Shown here piece after piece: positions 18,944 to 28,296 of a stretch of 64,000 bases of DNA. The translations under genes were made by a program, and so were the position numbers. The first letter of the stretch is position 1. Each line of letters starts with the position of its first letter. The notes under the pieces were generated by a model. The model saw only the letters and a list, made by a program, of their open reading frames with translations. It made no database searches and was not told where the DNA came from. The DNA is from Marinimicrobium koreense (GTDB lineage Bacteria > Pseudomonadota > Gammaproteobacteria > Pseudomonadales > Cellvibrionaceae): the NCBI RefSeq assembly GCF_003762925.1, contig NZ_RJUK01000002.1:124001-188000 (forward strand). Direction: 5' to 3'.

Positions 18944-21814
18944 ATGTTGATAACCCGAACGCTGGCCGGCACCCTGCTCGGCGGTTTATTGGCAACCGCA
19001 CCCGCGGCACTGGCACTGGAAGGTCCTGACTACGTCAGCCACAGCCCGTCAGCGGGCGCCTTGAGCCTGGTCGGCAAGGAACACATTGCCAACCTCTACG
19101 TCGATCCCAGTGATGATCCCGGCGTTCGCCGCGCGGTGCGCGATCTTCAAGCCGACATCCAGCGGGTGACGGGAAAGCAGCCCCAGATCGTGCGCAGCGC
19201 CGAAGGGCTTGGCAGCCATGGGGTGATCATCGGTACCCTCAGCGGCAGCTCCCTGATTCAACAGCTGGTTGAGGCCGGTAAGCTGGATGTCTCCCCTATT
19301 GAGGGCGAGTGGGATGCCTACCATATGGAAGTGGTGGAAAACCCCCTGCCCGGCCTGGACAAGGCGCTGGTGATTGCCGGCGCCAACAAGCGCGGCGCCA
19401 TCTACGGTACCTACGATGTGTCCGAGGAAATCGGGGTGTCTCCCTGGTACTGGTTCGCCGATGTACCCGCACAGCAACACGACCACCTTTACATCGATGG
19501 TCATCTGAACCTGCAGGACCAACCGAAAGTGAAGTACCGGGGCATCTTCATCAATGATGAAGCCCCCGCCCTGACCAGTTGGGTGCAGGAAAACTACGGC
19601 GACTACAACCACGACTTCTACGAACACGTGTTCGAGCTGATTCTGCGCCTGAAAGGCAACTTCCTCTGGCCCGCCATGTGGAACAACGCCTTTGCCGACG
19701 ACGATGAGCAGAACATGATTCTGGCGGACGAGTACGGCATTGTGATGAGCACCTCCCATCACGAGCCGATGATGCGCGCCGACAAAGAGTGGAACCGCTA
19801 CGGCGAAGGCCCCTGGGAATACTCCACCAACCCGGACAACCTGTACGAGTTCTGGGTGGATGGCGCCGAGCGCAACAAACCCTACGAAAGCGTCTACACC
19901 CTGGGCATGCGCGGCCAGGCCGACACCCCCATGAGTGAAGGCCAGAATATCGAACTGCTGGAGCGTATTGTCGACGACCAGCGCGAGATTCTGAAAAACG
20001 TGTTTGACGATCGCCCCATTGAAGACGTTCCCCAGGTCTGGACACTCTATAAAGAGGTTCAGTACTTCTACGAAAAAGGCATGCGAGTACCCGACGACGT
20101 CACCCTGCTGTGGGCGGACGATAACTGGGGCAACATCCGCCGTCTGCCGACCCCGGAAGAACGCGACCGCAGTGGCGGCGCCGGTGTGTACTACCACTTC
20201 GATTATGTGGGCGGGCCTCGCTCCTATCGCTGGATCAACGTGACCCCGATCGCCAAAGTCTGGGAACAGATGAATCTGGCCTGGGAATACGAAGCCGACC
20301 GCATCTGGATCGTCAACGTGGGCGACATCAAGCCCATGGAATACCCCACCGAATTTTTCCTTCGCATGGCCTGGGACCCGGAGTACTGGAACCGCGAGCG
20401 CCTGCCGGAATTCGGACGCCTGTGGGCCGAGCGGGAATTCGGCGCCGAGTTCGCCGAGCCCATCGCCGAACTGGTGACTGGCTACACCCGGCACAATGGC
20501 CGTCGCAAACCCGAGCAACAGAGTGCCGATACCTACAGCCTGTTGAACTATCGCGAAGCCGAACGTATCGAGCAGGAGCTGGCTGCACTCACCGAACAGG
20601 CCGACGCCATTTATGCGCAGTTGCCAGAGGCTCGGCGCGATGCCTTTGATCAGTTGGTGCGCCACCTGGTACGCGCCAGCGCCAACGTCACCCGCATGTA
20701 TATCGACCAGGCCCGCAACCAGTTGTTTGCCGAGCAGGGTCGGGCCAACGCCAATAAATACGGGCAACTGGCCCGGGAGCGCTTCCGCCACGATGCCGAG
20801 CTGGAGGATCATTACCACACCGAGATCAGTGACGGTAAGTGGAATCATATGATGTCCCAGCCGCGCATTGGCTACACCCACTGGAACAACCCGCCGGAGA
20901 ACACCGCGCCGCTGATCTACGACTACCAGCCCCACAGCAAACCCGACATGGGCGTGGCCGTGGAAGGCATGGAGAAGGCCTGGCCGGTACCCGGCGCTTA
21001 CACGCTGCCCACCTTCAGCCCCTATGGCACGAAGAGCCACCGGATTGAGGTATTCAACAAAGGCACCGCACCGTTCGACTTCAGCGCTGAACCCAGTGAC
21101 GAGTGGATTCAGGTCAGCCAGCGCGAAGGCACCGTGAACGAGCTGGTCACCCTGGAGGTCAGTATCGACTGGGATCAGGCACCGGCCGGCTCCCACCAGG
21201 GTCACGTATTTGTGAAGGGCACCGGCTGGGGCGGCGCCCGCGTGCAGGTGGAAACCTTCAAACCCGCCCCCCGCGTGGCCAGACAGGTGAAAGGCTTCGT
21301 GGAAGCCAATGGCTACGTCAGCATTGAAGCCGGGAATTTCCATCGTAAACAGGACCGGAGTGGACACCGCTGGGAGGTGATTCCGCAGCACGGGCGCACC
21401 CAATCGTCGATCAGCACCTTCCCGATTTCGGACACAGAGTTTGAAGATCCGGCCGAAAGCCCTTATGTTGAGTACGACATTTACTTCTTCAGCACCGGTG
21501 AATTTGACGTACATGGGCTGTTTGCCCCCAGCCTGAACCTGGTACCGGGGCGCGGCTTGCGCTATGCCATCGCCTTTGATGACGCCGAGCCCCAGGTCGT
21601 AGACATCCTGGAAGACCTGAGCAGCGAAGCCTGGGAAACCGCCGTCAGTGACGGTGTGCGTCGCTCGGTGAGCACCCACACAATCCGCGAGCCGGGGCTG
21701 CACACCCTGCGGATCTATCGGGTCGACCCGGCGGTCACGCTGCAGAAGTTGATGATTGACACCGGTGGTCTGAAACCCAGCTACCTGGGGCCACCGCAGA
21801 GCGAACGCCGCTGA
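18944..21814 (+). CDS. GH115 alpha-glucuronidase, secreted
   Basis: The 956-aa protein has a cleavable signal peptide ([24 protein letters not shown]). GH115 signatures match the first copy: [71 protein letters not shown] and [17 protein letters not shown]-terminal beta-sandwich region occupies about 690-956. It is expected to remove glucuronic or 4-O-methylglucuronic acid from xylan in the periplasm or outside. It leads a plus-strand gene set with the ManD-type dehydratase 35 bp downstream and GH43 after that. Its codon use is more GC-biased than the first GH115 copy. Confidence 0.94.
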   Translation: MLITRTLAGTLLGGLLATAPAALALEGPDYVSHSPSAGALSLVGKEHIANLYVDPSDDPGVRRAVRDLQADIQRVTGKQPQIVRSAEGLGSHGVIIGTLSGSSLIQQLVEAGKLDVSPIEGEWDAYHMEVVENPLPGLDKALVIAGANKRGAIYGTYDVSEEIGVSPWYWFADVPAQQHDHLYIDGHLNLQDQPKVKYRGIFINDEAPALTSWVQENYGDYNHDFYEHVFELILRLKGNFLWPAMWNNAFADDDEQNMILADEYGIVMSTSHHEPMMRADKEWNRYGEGPWEYSTNPDNLYEFWVDGAERNKPYESVYTLGMRGQADTPMSEGQNIELLERIVDDQREILKNVFDDRPIEDVPQVWTLYKEVQYFYEKGMRVPDDVTLLWADDNWGNIRRLPTPEERDRSGGAGVYYHFDYVGGPRSYRWINVTPIAKVWEQMNLAWEYEADRIWIVNVGDIKPMEYPTEFFLRMAWDPEYWNRERLPEFGRLWAEREFGAEFAEPIAELVTGYTRHNGRRKPEQQSADTYSLLNYREAERIEQELAALTEQADAIYAQLPEARRDAFDQLVRHLVRASANVTRMYIDQARNQLFAEQGRANANKYGQLARERFRHDAELEDHYHTEISDGKWNHMMSQPRIGYTHWNNPPENTAPLIYDYQPHSKPDMGVAVEGMEKAWPVPGAYTLPTFSPYGTKSHRIEVFNKGTAPFDFSAEPSDEWIQVSQREGTVNELVTLEVSIDWDQAPAGSHQGHVFVKGTGWGGARVQVETFKPAPRVARQVKGFVEANGYVSIEAGNFHRKQDRSGHRWEVIPQHGRTQSSISTFPISDTEFEDPAESPYVEYDIYFFSTGEFDVHGLFAPSLNLVPGRGLRYAIAFDDAEPQVVDILEDLSSEAWETAVSDGVRRSVSTHTIREPGLHTLRIYRVDPAVTLQKLMIDTGGLKPSYLGPPQSERR

Positions 21815-21849
21815 GCGCGCAAAGGACGACAACGAATGAGCATGACACT

Positions 21850-23058
21850 ATGAAAATTACCGACGCCAAAGTCATACTGACGTGCCCGGGCCGCAACTTC
21901 GTGACGGTGAAAATCACGACCGAAGACGGCCTCTACGGCATTGGAGATGCGACCCTGAACGGCCGGGAGAAATCCGTGGTCTCTTACCTGGAAGACTACG
22001 TGCTGCCCGCCCTGATCGGCCGCGATGCCCAACGCATTGAAGACATCTGGCAGTTTGTCTATCGCGGCCCCTACTGGCGTCGCGGTCCCGTGGGCATGAC
22101 GGCGCTGGCGGGTGTGGACGTCGCCCTATGGGACCTCAAAGCCAAAGCGGCCAATATGCCCCTGTACCAGCTCCTGGGTGGCCGCAGCCGCGACCGCATC
22201 ATGACTTACACCCACGCCAATGGCGAGGACATTGAAGCGACATTGGCCGCCGTTGAAAAAGCCCGCAAGCAGGGCTATCAGGCGATTCGCGTGCAGTGCG
22301 GCATTCCCGGCATCGACAAGATTTACGGCGTGCCCAAGGGCGGAAAGGCCTATGAGCCTGCCGATGCCGATCTGCCCTCGGAAGAGAGCTGGTCCACGCA
22401 CAAGTACCTGAACTTCATTCCCCGGGTGTTTGAAGAAATCCGCCGCGAATTCGGCCCGGACCTGCACCTGTTGCACGACGTGCACCACCGTCTGACGCCG
22501 ATCGAAGCCGCGCGCCTGGGTAAAGAGCTGGAGCCCTACCACCTGTTCTGGCTGGAGGACGCGGTACCGGCAGAGAACCAGGACGTGTTCAAGCTGATCC
22601 GCCAGCACACCACCACCCCCCTGGCGGTGGGCGAAATCTTCAACAGCATTCACGATTGCCGCGAGCTGATCCAGAACCAACTGATCGACTACATCCGCAC
22701 CAGCGTGGTTCACGCCGGCGGGATTACCCAGATGCGCCGTATTGCCGACTTTGCCAGCCTCTGGGGTGTGCGTACCGGCAGCCATGGAGCGACCGATCTG
22801 TCTCCGGTGTGCATGGGCGCGGCCCTGCACTTCGATTACTGGGTGCCCAATTTCGGCGTGCAGGAACACATGCCCCACAGCGAGCTGATGGAGTCTGTGT
22901 TCACCCGCGCCTACCAATTCGAAGACGGCTTTTTCACGCCGGGAGAGACTCCTGGCCACGGCGTGGACATCGACGAAGTCGAGGCGGCGAAGTACCCCTA
23001 CAAGCGGGCCAGCCTCCCCGTTAACCGACTGGAAGACGGAACGCTGTGGCACTGGTAA
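21850..23058 (+). CDS. manD: D-mannonate dehydratase-type enolase-superfamily enzyme (ManD/RspA)
   Basis: The 402-aa protein is of the mandelate-racemase branch of the enolase superfamily. It has the N-terminal capping domain (1-110) and a TIM barrel with metal ligands in [18 protein letters not shown] and AVGEIFNS, plus the ManD-type [13 protein letters not shown] and C-terminal LWHW. ManD dehydrates D-mannonate to 2-keto-3-deoxygluconate, a step of glucuronate catabolism. That fits the two upstream GH115 enzymes that release glucuronic acid. Some family members have low activity or use gluconate, so substrate identity is an inference. It lies 35 bp after GH115 and about 67 bp before GH43, suggesting one operon. 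No signal peptide: cytoplasmic. Confidence 0.85.
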   Translation: MKITDAKVILTCPGRNFVTVKITTEDGLYGIGDATLNGREKSVVSYLEDYVLPALIGRDAQRIEDIWQFVYRGPYWRRGPVGMTALAGVDVALWDLKAKAANMPLYQLLGGRSRDRIMTYTHANGEDIEATLAAVEKARKQGYQAIRVQCGIPGIDKIYGVPKGGKAYEPADADLPSEESWSTHKYLNFIPRVFEEIRREFGPDLHLLHDVHHRLTPIEAARLGKELEPYHLFWLEDAVPAENQDVFKLIRQHTTTPLAVGEIFNSIHDCRELIQNQLIDYIRTSVVHAGGITQMRRIADFASLWGVRTGSHGATDLSPVCMGAALHFDYWVPNFGVQEHMPHSELMESVFTRAYQFEDGFFTPGETPGHGVDIDEVEAAKYPYKRASLPVNRLEDGTLWHW

Positions 23059-23125
23059 CTCAGCCCGGCGCCGTTCCGTTCGACGTTTGACTCAATAGAT
23101 GATTGACCAAAAAGAGAGATATCAC

Positions 23126-24124
23126 GTGACCGACACCAACCCCAAATCTCAGCAGAAGTTCTCCTCGGCGCCACTGGTGACGCACATGTACACCGCTGAC
23201 CCGTCGGCCCATGTGTTCGAGGGAAAAATCTACATCTACCCGTCTCACGATGTGGAGGGCGGGGTGCCATTCAATGATGACGGCTCACACTTCTGCATGG
23301 AGGACTACCATGTGTTCTCCATGGACAAGCCCTTCGGGGAGGTGACCGACCACGGCCTGGCGCTGTCGGTAAACGACGTCCCCTGGGCGGCCCGTCAGAT
23401 GTGGGCGCCGGACTGCACTGAGAAGGACGGCAAGTATTACTTCTACTTCCCCGCCAAAGATCCGGACGATGTGTTCCGTCTGGGTGTTGCCGTTGGCGAT
23501 CGCCCGGAAGGCCCCTTTGAGCCGCAGCCCGAAGCCATCAAAGGCAGCTTCAGTATCGACCCCGCCGTGTACAAAGACGGTGACGACTACTACCTGTACT
23601 GGGGCGGCATCTGGGGCGGCCAGTTGCAGCGCTGGGTCAACGGCACCTTCAGCCAGCAGGACCAGTACCCCGCCGACGACGAGCCGGCCCTGTGCCCGAA
23701 AATCGCCAAGCTGCGCGACGATATGCTCGAGTTCGCCGAAGAGCCACGGGATATTCTGCTGCTGGATGAAAACGGCGAACCGCTGAAAACCGGCGATAAC
23801 GCCCGACGCTATTTTGAAGGCCCCTGGGTACATAAATTCAAGGACACTTACTACTTCTCCTATAGCACCGGCGACACTCACTGCATCGCCTATGCCACGG
23901 GTGACAGCCCCTATGGGCCTTTCACCTACAAGGGCATCATGCTGGAGCCGGTGCTCGGTTGGACCAACCACCACTCAGTGGTGGAGAAGGACGGGAAGTA
24001 CTACCTGTTCTACCACGACTGTGAAATCTCGGGCGGTGAGACGCACCTGCGCAACATCAAGATGGCCGAGTTGATTCACAACGAAGACGGCAGCATCCAG
24101 ACTGTGAGTGCGTTTGAGAAGTAG
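23126..24124 (+). CDS. Intracellular GH43 family glycoside hydrolase (xylosidase/arabinofuranosidase type)
   Basis: The product is about 332 aa from the GTG at 23126, which has AGAGAG at a fitting distance; an in-frame ATG at 23099 is possible but lacks a site. The five-bladed propeller of GH43 is evident. The catalytic base lies in MYTADPSAHVF, the pKa-modulating Asp in SIDPAVY, and the acid Glu is probably in RRYFEGPWVHK. There is no signal peptide, so it acts in the cytoplasm on imported xylo-oligosaccharides, releasing xylose or arabinose. The sequence resembles the GH43 module of the large xylanase at 38406. It is the last gene before a pair of palindromic repeats. Confidence 0.88.
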   Translation: MTDTNPKSQQKFSSAPLVTHMYTADPSAHVFEGKIYIYPSHDVEGGVPFNDDGSHFCMEDYHVFSMDKPFGEVTDHGLALSVNDVPWAARQMWAPDCTEKDGKYYFYFPAKDPDDVFRLGVAVGDRPEGPFEPQPEAIKGSFSIDPAVYKDGDDYYLYWGGIWGGQLQRWVNGTFSQQDQYPADDEPALCPKIAKLRDDMLEFAEEPRDILLLDENGEPLKTGDNARRYFEGPWVHKFKDTYYFSYSTGDTHCIAYATGDSPYGPFTYKGIMLEPVLGWTNHHSVVEKDGKYYLFYHDCEISGGETHLRNIKMAELIHNEDGSIQTVSAFEK

Positions 24125-24128
24125 TCTC

Positions 24129-24162
24129 GTAGGTCGGGTTAGCGCGCAGCGCGTAACCCGAC
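24129..24162 (-). repeat. Palindromic repeat, GTCGGGTTA variant
   Basis: The sequence runs GTAGGTCGGGTTAGCGC...GCGCGTAACCCGAC, a variant with compensating changes in both arms (GGGTTA/TAACCC instead of GGATTA/TAATCC). It begins 5 bp after the GH43 stop and faces the copy at 24177. Confidence 0.8.
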
Positions 24163-24176
24163 ATCCCGCACCCAGC

Positions 24177-24210
24177 GTCGGATTACGGCCTGCGGCCTAA
24201 TCCGACCTAC
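24177..24210 (+). repeat. Palindromic repeat overlapping the lpdA stop codon
   Basis: GTCGGATTACGGCC and GGCCTAATCCGAC surround a 3-base loop, then CTAC. The CTA at 24207-24209 provides the TAG stop of lpdA on the minus strand, as a sister repeat does for the halogenase at 4247. Confidence 0.85.
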
Positions 24211-25628
24211 TTCTTCTTGGCCAACGGATTCGGCAAATCGGTAATGGTTCCGGCCGCCAACTCCCCGGCCAGGCCCACCGTCTCGTGCAAGGTCGGATGC
24301 GCGTGCACCGTCATCGCCAGATCTTCGGCCGAGGCGCCGAACTCCAGCGCCAGGCTCAACTCACCCAGCAACTCCCCGGCATTCAACCCGACAATACCGG
24401 CGCCCAACAGCTGATCGTTTTCCTTGCGATAAATCAGCTTGGTTTTACCTTCACTGCGGCCGGCACCCAGGGCCCGACCACTGGCCGCCCAGGGGAACAC
24501 CGCCGTGCGATACTCGACGCCCTGCTCCTTCGCCTCTTTCTCGGTCAGGCCCACCCAGGCCACTTCCGGATCGGTATAGGCAATGGAGGGAATGCAGCGC
24601 GGTTCCACAATATGGTGGCCGGCAATCACCTCGGCGGCGGCATGGCCCTCGTGGCTGGCCTTATGCGCCAGCATCGGCTGGCCAATGATGTCGCCAATGG
24701 CGTAAATGTGCGGCACATTGGTCTGCAGCTTCTCGTTGGTGTGGATAAAGCCGCGCTCATCCACCTCGACACCCGCCTTGTCGGCGCCGATTTTCTTGCC
24801 GTTGGGCGCACGGCCCACCGCCACCAGAATGGCATCGTAGTTCTGGTCCTTGTCCGGCGCGTTCTTGCCCTCAAAGCTCACCTTAAGGGCCGTCTTGTTG
24901 GCCTTCACATCGGTAACCTTGGTGGACAGCATCACATTGAAGTTGTCCTTGTTGTACTTGCTGTACACCTGCATCAGGTCTTTGTCCGCCGCCGGAATCA
25001 GCTGATCGGCGAACTCCACCACATCCACGGTACTGCCGAGGGCTTTGTACACCGTTGCCATTTCCAGACCGATAATGCCGCCACCGACCACCAGCAGCTT
25101 TTTGGGCACCTCGGGCAGCTCCAGCGCGTCGGTGGAATCCCACACCCGCGGGTCGTCATGGGGAATGAAGGGCAGCTTCACCGGCTGGGAGCCGGCGGCG
25201 ATGATCGCATTCTCAAACTCCACCTCAGTGGTCTTGCCATCGTGGGTGACTTTCAGTTTGTGGTCGCTTACAAACTCGCCCACGCCCTGCACCACCTGTA
25301 CCTTGCGCTGCTTGGCCATACCGGCCACGCCCTGGGTGAGTTTACCCACCACGCCTTCTTTAAACTTGCGGATCTCATCCAGATCAATCTTGGGCTTGGA
25401 GAAGGTCACGCCGATGTCCTTGCCGTGGGTGCCCTCATTGATCACCTGAGCGACGTGCAACATCGCCTTGGAGGGAATACAGCCCACATTCAGGCACACG
25501 CCGCCCAGGCTGGGGTAGCGTTCCACCAAGACCGCGTCCATTCCCAAATCCGCCGCCCGGAAGGCCGCCGAGTAGCCGCCTACGCCGCCACCCAATACCA
25601 AAACCTGTGTCTTCAGAGTGTCTGCCAC
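24207..25628 (-). CDS. lpdA: Dihydrolipoamide dehydrogenase (E3)
   Basis: The 473-aa flavoprotein disulfide reductase re-oxidises dihydrolipoamide in 2-oxoacid dehydrogenase and glycine-cleavage complexes, reducing NAD+. It shows the FAD loop VLGGGVGGYSAAF, the redox disulfide GGVCLNVGCIPSK, the NAD loop VVGGGIIGLEMA, the FAD-binding GDIIGQPMLAH and the His-Glu pair in HAHPTLHE. The start is GTG at 25628 with CAGGAGACAG upstream; an open frame extends further but lacks homology. No E1 or E2 genes are adjacent, so this is a stand-alone copy. The C-terminus LAKKK and stop codon abut a palindromic repeat. Transcription is divergent from the NSS transporter. Confidence 0.95.
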   Translation of the reverse strand: MADTLKTQVLVLGGGVGGYSAAFRAADLGMDAVLVERYPSLGGVCLNVGCIPSKAMLHVAQVINEGTHGKDIGVTFSKPKIDLDEIRKFKEGVVGKLTQGVAGMAKQRKVQVVQGVGEFVSDHKLKVTHDGKTTEVEFENAIIAAGSQPVKLPFIPHDDPRVWDSTDALELPEVPKKLLVVGGGIIGLEMATVYKALGSTVDVVEFADQLIPAADKDLMQVYSKYNKDNFNVMLSTKVTDVKANKTALKVSFEGKNAPDKDQNYDAILVAVGRAPNGKKIGADKAGVEVDERGFIHTNEKLQTNVPHIYAIGDIIGQPMLAHKASHEGHAAAEVIAGHHIVEPRCIPSIAYTDPEVAWVGLTEKEAKEQGVEYRTAVFPWAASGRALGAGRSEGKTKLIYRKENDQLLGAGIVGLNAGELLGELSLALEFGASAEDLAMTVHAHPTLHETVGLAGELAAGTITDLPNPLAKKK

Positions 25629-25754
25629 GGGAACTGTCTCCTGTTGTCGGTTCGATGCAGCCCCTGATACTAATGACTCTGGACCCAAAAGCCAATAAAC
25701 TGGCCCCCGACAGCCAGAAACAACCATAAACGCGCCCAGGACAAAGGCCACGGC

Positions 25755-27104
25755 ATGAGCGAACCCCGCGGACAGTTTTCCTCCAAAATCGGCTTTCTGA
25801 TGGCCGCCTCCGGCTCCGCAGTGGGGCTGGGCAATATATGGGGTTTTCCCACCCAAGCCGCCAGCAACGGCGGGGGCGCCTTTGTGCTGGCCTACCTCGT
25901 ACTCGCCTTCCTGCTCGCCTACCCGGCCCTGATGGCCGAACTGGTGATCGGCCGCCACGCCCGCGCCAATATCGTCACCGCCCTGGACCAACTGGGCGAG
26001 CGCCCCCTCACCAAGCGCCTCGGCCGCGCCGTGGGCTACTATGGCGTGCTGATTGCCGGGCTGATTCTGAGCTTTTACGCCATCGTCGCCGGGTGGATGC
26101 TGGCGGAGTTCGGCAAACCCGTGGCGCACCTGATCGGTTGGAGCGGCGCCGAACAATGGCTGGGCGGCGATAGCCTAGTCCGCAACCTGCTGGTGTGCGG
26201 CATCTTCACCGCTTTTACCGTGGCCATCATCGCCAAAGGCGTGGAAGATGGCATCGAAGCCTGGTCCACCCGACTGATGCCTCTGCTGTTTATCATTCTG
26301 CTCGGGCTGATTCTCTACGTTCTGGTGCAACCCGGCGCCACCGATGGCCTGAAAACCTACCTGATCCCCGACTTCCGCCAACTGGCGGACCCCGGCCTGC
26401 TGCTCAGCGCCATGGGCCAGGCGTTCTTCTCGCTCTCGCTGGGCGTGGGCACCATGCTGATCTACGGCTCCTACCTGCGCAAAGACGACAGCCTGCCGCG
26501 CATGGGCGCCGCCGTCACCCTGCTGGACATTAGCATCGCCTTCACCGCCGGGCTGCTGATTCTGCCCGCCATGTACGTCGCCCAACATCAGGGTATCGCC
26601 ATCTACGGCGATAACGGCGAACTGCTCGCCGGGCCCGGTCTGATTTTTCAGGTGCTTCCCAGCCTGTTCGCGAACATGGGCGGGGCCGGCACCTGGCTGA
26701 GCGTCGCCTTCTTTGCCCTGATGAGCATCGCCGCCCTCACCTCCTCTATTTCCATGCTTGAAGCGCCGGTCTCGGTGGTCACCGAACGCACCCGCCTGAA
26801 GCGCTCCGGCGCCGCCTGGAGCATCGGCGCTGTTATCTTCGTCATAAGCGCACTGATCATCGCCAACATGAGCACCCTGTTCGACGCCACCGTCTCGCTC
26901 ACCACCGAATACAGCCAACCGCTGCTGGGCATCGCCCTGTGCCTGTTCGTCGGCTGGATCATGCACCGCAACCAGCTGCTCAACGAACTCAAAGCCGGCC
27001 ACCAGGACATCGAGCACAGCCTGTTCTGGAAAATCTGGCCCTTTTACGTGCGCATCATCTGCCCACTGCTGATACTTCTGGCCTTTATACAGACCTTGCG
27101 ATGA
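25755..27104 (+). CDS. Neurotransmitter:sodium symporter (NSS) family transporter
   Basis: The 449-aa protein has about 11-12 hydrophobic membrane segments with the LeuT-fold signature ASGSAVGLGNIWGFPTQAASNGGGAF in helix 1, where the unwound GLGNIW segment binds sodium and substrate. Bacterial members import amino acids or related small amines with Na+. The specific substrate cannot be told from sequence. AAGG precedes the ATG at a short distance. Its stop overlaps the start of the next small gene by ATGA, so they are translationally coupled. Confidence 0.92.
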   Translation: MSEPRGQFSSKIGFLMAASGSAVGLGNIWGFPTQAASNGGGAFVLAYLVLAFLLAYPALMAELVIGRHARANIVTALDQLGERPLTKRLGRAVGYYGVLIAGLILSFYAIVAGWMLAEFGKPVAHLIGWSGAEQWLGGDSLVRNLLVCGIFTAFTVAIIAKGVEDGIEAWSTRLMPLLFIILLGLILYVLVQPGATDGLKTYLIPDFRQLADPGLLLSAMGQAFFSLSLGVGTMLIYGSYLRKDDSLPRMGAAVTLLDISIAFTAGLLILPAMYVAQHQGIAIYGDNGELLAGPGLIFQVLPSLFANMGGAGTWLSVAFFALMSIAALTSSISMLEAPVSVVTERTRLKRSGAAWSIGAVIFVISALIIANMSTLFDATVSLTTEYSQPLLGIALCLFVGWIMHRNQLLNELKAGHQDIEHSLFWKIWPFYVRIICPLLILLAFIQTLR

Positions 27105-27325
27105 ACCCTGACCTGAATCCACAAGACCTGCTCGACGCCGTCAACCAGACTATGCCCTTTGGTAAATACCAGGGGCGCAAGCTGCTGGAACTGCCGGAAC
27201 CCTATCTGGTGTGGTTTCATGGGCAGGGGTTTCCCAACAGCAAATTGGGGCGGCAGCTGGCGTTGATGTATGAGGTGAAGGTGAATGGGCTGGAGGGGAT
27301 GTTGCAGGAGTTGGTGCGGCGGTGA
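27101..27325 (+). CDS. DUF3820 family small protein
   Basis: The 74-aa protein carries the family core MPFGKYQGRKLLELPEPYLVWF (about residues 19-40), followed by a short helical part. The family is widespread and was labelled a putative quorum-sensing-regulated virulence factor in Pfam, but the function is unproven. It starts in the ATGA overlap with the transporter stop, so the two genes are co-transcribed. Confidence 0.85.
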   Translation: MNPDLNPQDLLDAVNQTMPFGKYQGRKLLELPEPYLVWFHGQGFPNSKLGRQLALMYEVKVNGLEGMLQELVRR

Positions 27326-27436
27326 CGTTTGAACTTGATTCCTGTATAACACGAATTATATGGGCAAGTTGCCATACGACTATTAACAAGGCCTGCCAAT
27401 ATCCGACCTATATGAATCACCAGATGCACCTGAACC

Positions 27437-28291
27437 ATGCCCGTTGATCTGAAGGCACTTTTCCCCAAGCTGACCAATCTGTTATTGGACGCTGTGTTCG
27501 TCGTCGATCTGGACGACCGGATCGTTTTTGTGACTGATGCGTGTGAGGCATTACTGGGATATCGTGCGGATGAGCTGATGGGTACGCCGATCACCGATTA
27601 TGTGCATCCCGATGACCTCGAAGCCACGCGAGCGTCCATTGTCCGAGTCATGGACGGTCAGCCCCATAACGACTTCTGTAACCGTTACGTCCACAAAGAT
27701 GGCACTGTTGTTTACATCCTCTGGTCTGCCCGTTTATCCGAAGAGGACGGCGTGCGGATCGGTGTGGCGCGGGATGTGACGGCTCTGAGGCAGGCCGAGG
27801 AGAAACTGCGCTTCCTTGCTCATCACGACCCCTTGACAGGGCTTACCAACCGATTGTTGTTCCATGATCGACTCGAGTCGGCCCTGCGTTCTGCCCACCG
27901 CCACCAGAGCCGCCTGGCGTTGCTGTTTCTGGATCTCAATGACTTCAAGTACATCAATGATACCCATGGCCATGCCATGGGTGACCGGGTGCTCTGTATG
28001 ATTGCCGAACGGCTGAAAGGTTGCGTTCGAGAGACGGACACGGTGGCCCGGATGGGTGGCGACGAATTCACGGTGCTACTGACGGACATCCAGTCGGTGG
28101 CAGCCGTTTACGACAAGGTTGAGGAAATCATCGCCGCCGTGACAGCGCCCCTGGGTGCCAAGTTCGGCACTATCAAAACACCGTCCTGCAGTATCGGCGT
28201 AGCCTGCTATCCTGGGGACGGAGAAGACGCCGACACCCTATTGAGCCATGCGGATGACAGTATGTACCGGCTGAAACGGCGACGTAACTAA
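27437..28291 (+). CDS. PAS-GGDEF diguanylate cyclase
   Basis: The 284-aa soluble protein has an N-terminal PAS domain (about 10-120, VFVVDLDDRIVFVTDACEALLGY... with a PAC-like tail GVARDVTALRQAEEKLRF). A GGDEF domain follows (125-284), starting HHDPLTGLTNR. The active-site motif is intact (RMGGDEF) and an RxxD inhibitory site lies five residues upstream (RETD-TVARM-GGDEF), so it should make cyclic di-GMP from GTP under product feedback. The ligand of the PAS domain is unknown. It is directly followed, 5 bp later, by a second cyclase gene. Confidence 0.9.
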   Translation: MPVDLKALFPKLTNLLLDAVFVVDLDDRIVFVTDACEALLGYRADELMGTPITDYVHPDDLEATRASIVRVMDGQPHNDFCNRYVHKDGTVVYILWSARLSEEDGVRIGVARDVTALRQAEEKLRFLAHHDPLTGLTNRLLFHDRLESALRSAHRHQSRLALLFLDLNDFKYINDTHGHAMGDRVLCMIAERLKGCVRETDTVARMGGDEFTVLLTDIQSVAAVYDKVEEIIAAVTAPLGAKFGTIKTPSCSIGVACYPGDGEDADTLLSHADDSMYRLKRRRN

Positions 28292-28296
28292 CCCTG

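Noticed and set aside
19049-21832. 927-codon open frame antisense to the second GH115 gene
   Set aside because: It mirrors the GH115 frame in GC-rich DNA; the protein is low-complexity V/G/H-rich with no recognisable domain, and the sense strand is unambiguously GH115.
25629-26156. N-terminal extension of the lpdA frame (176 codons)
   Set aside because: Overlaps the divergent NSS transporter start and has no homology; the GTG at 25628 has a good ribosome site and begins the conserved FAD domain.
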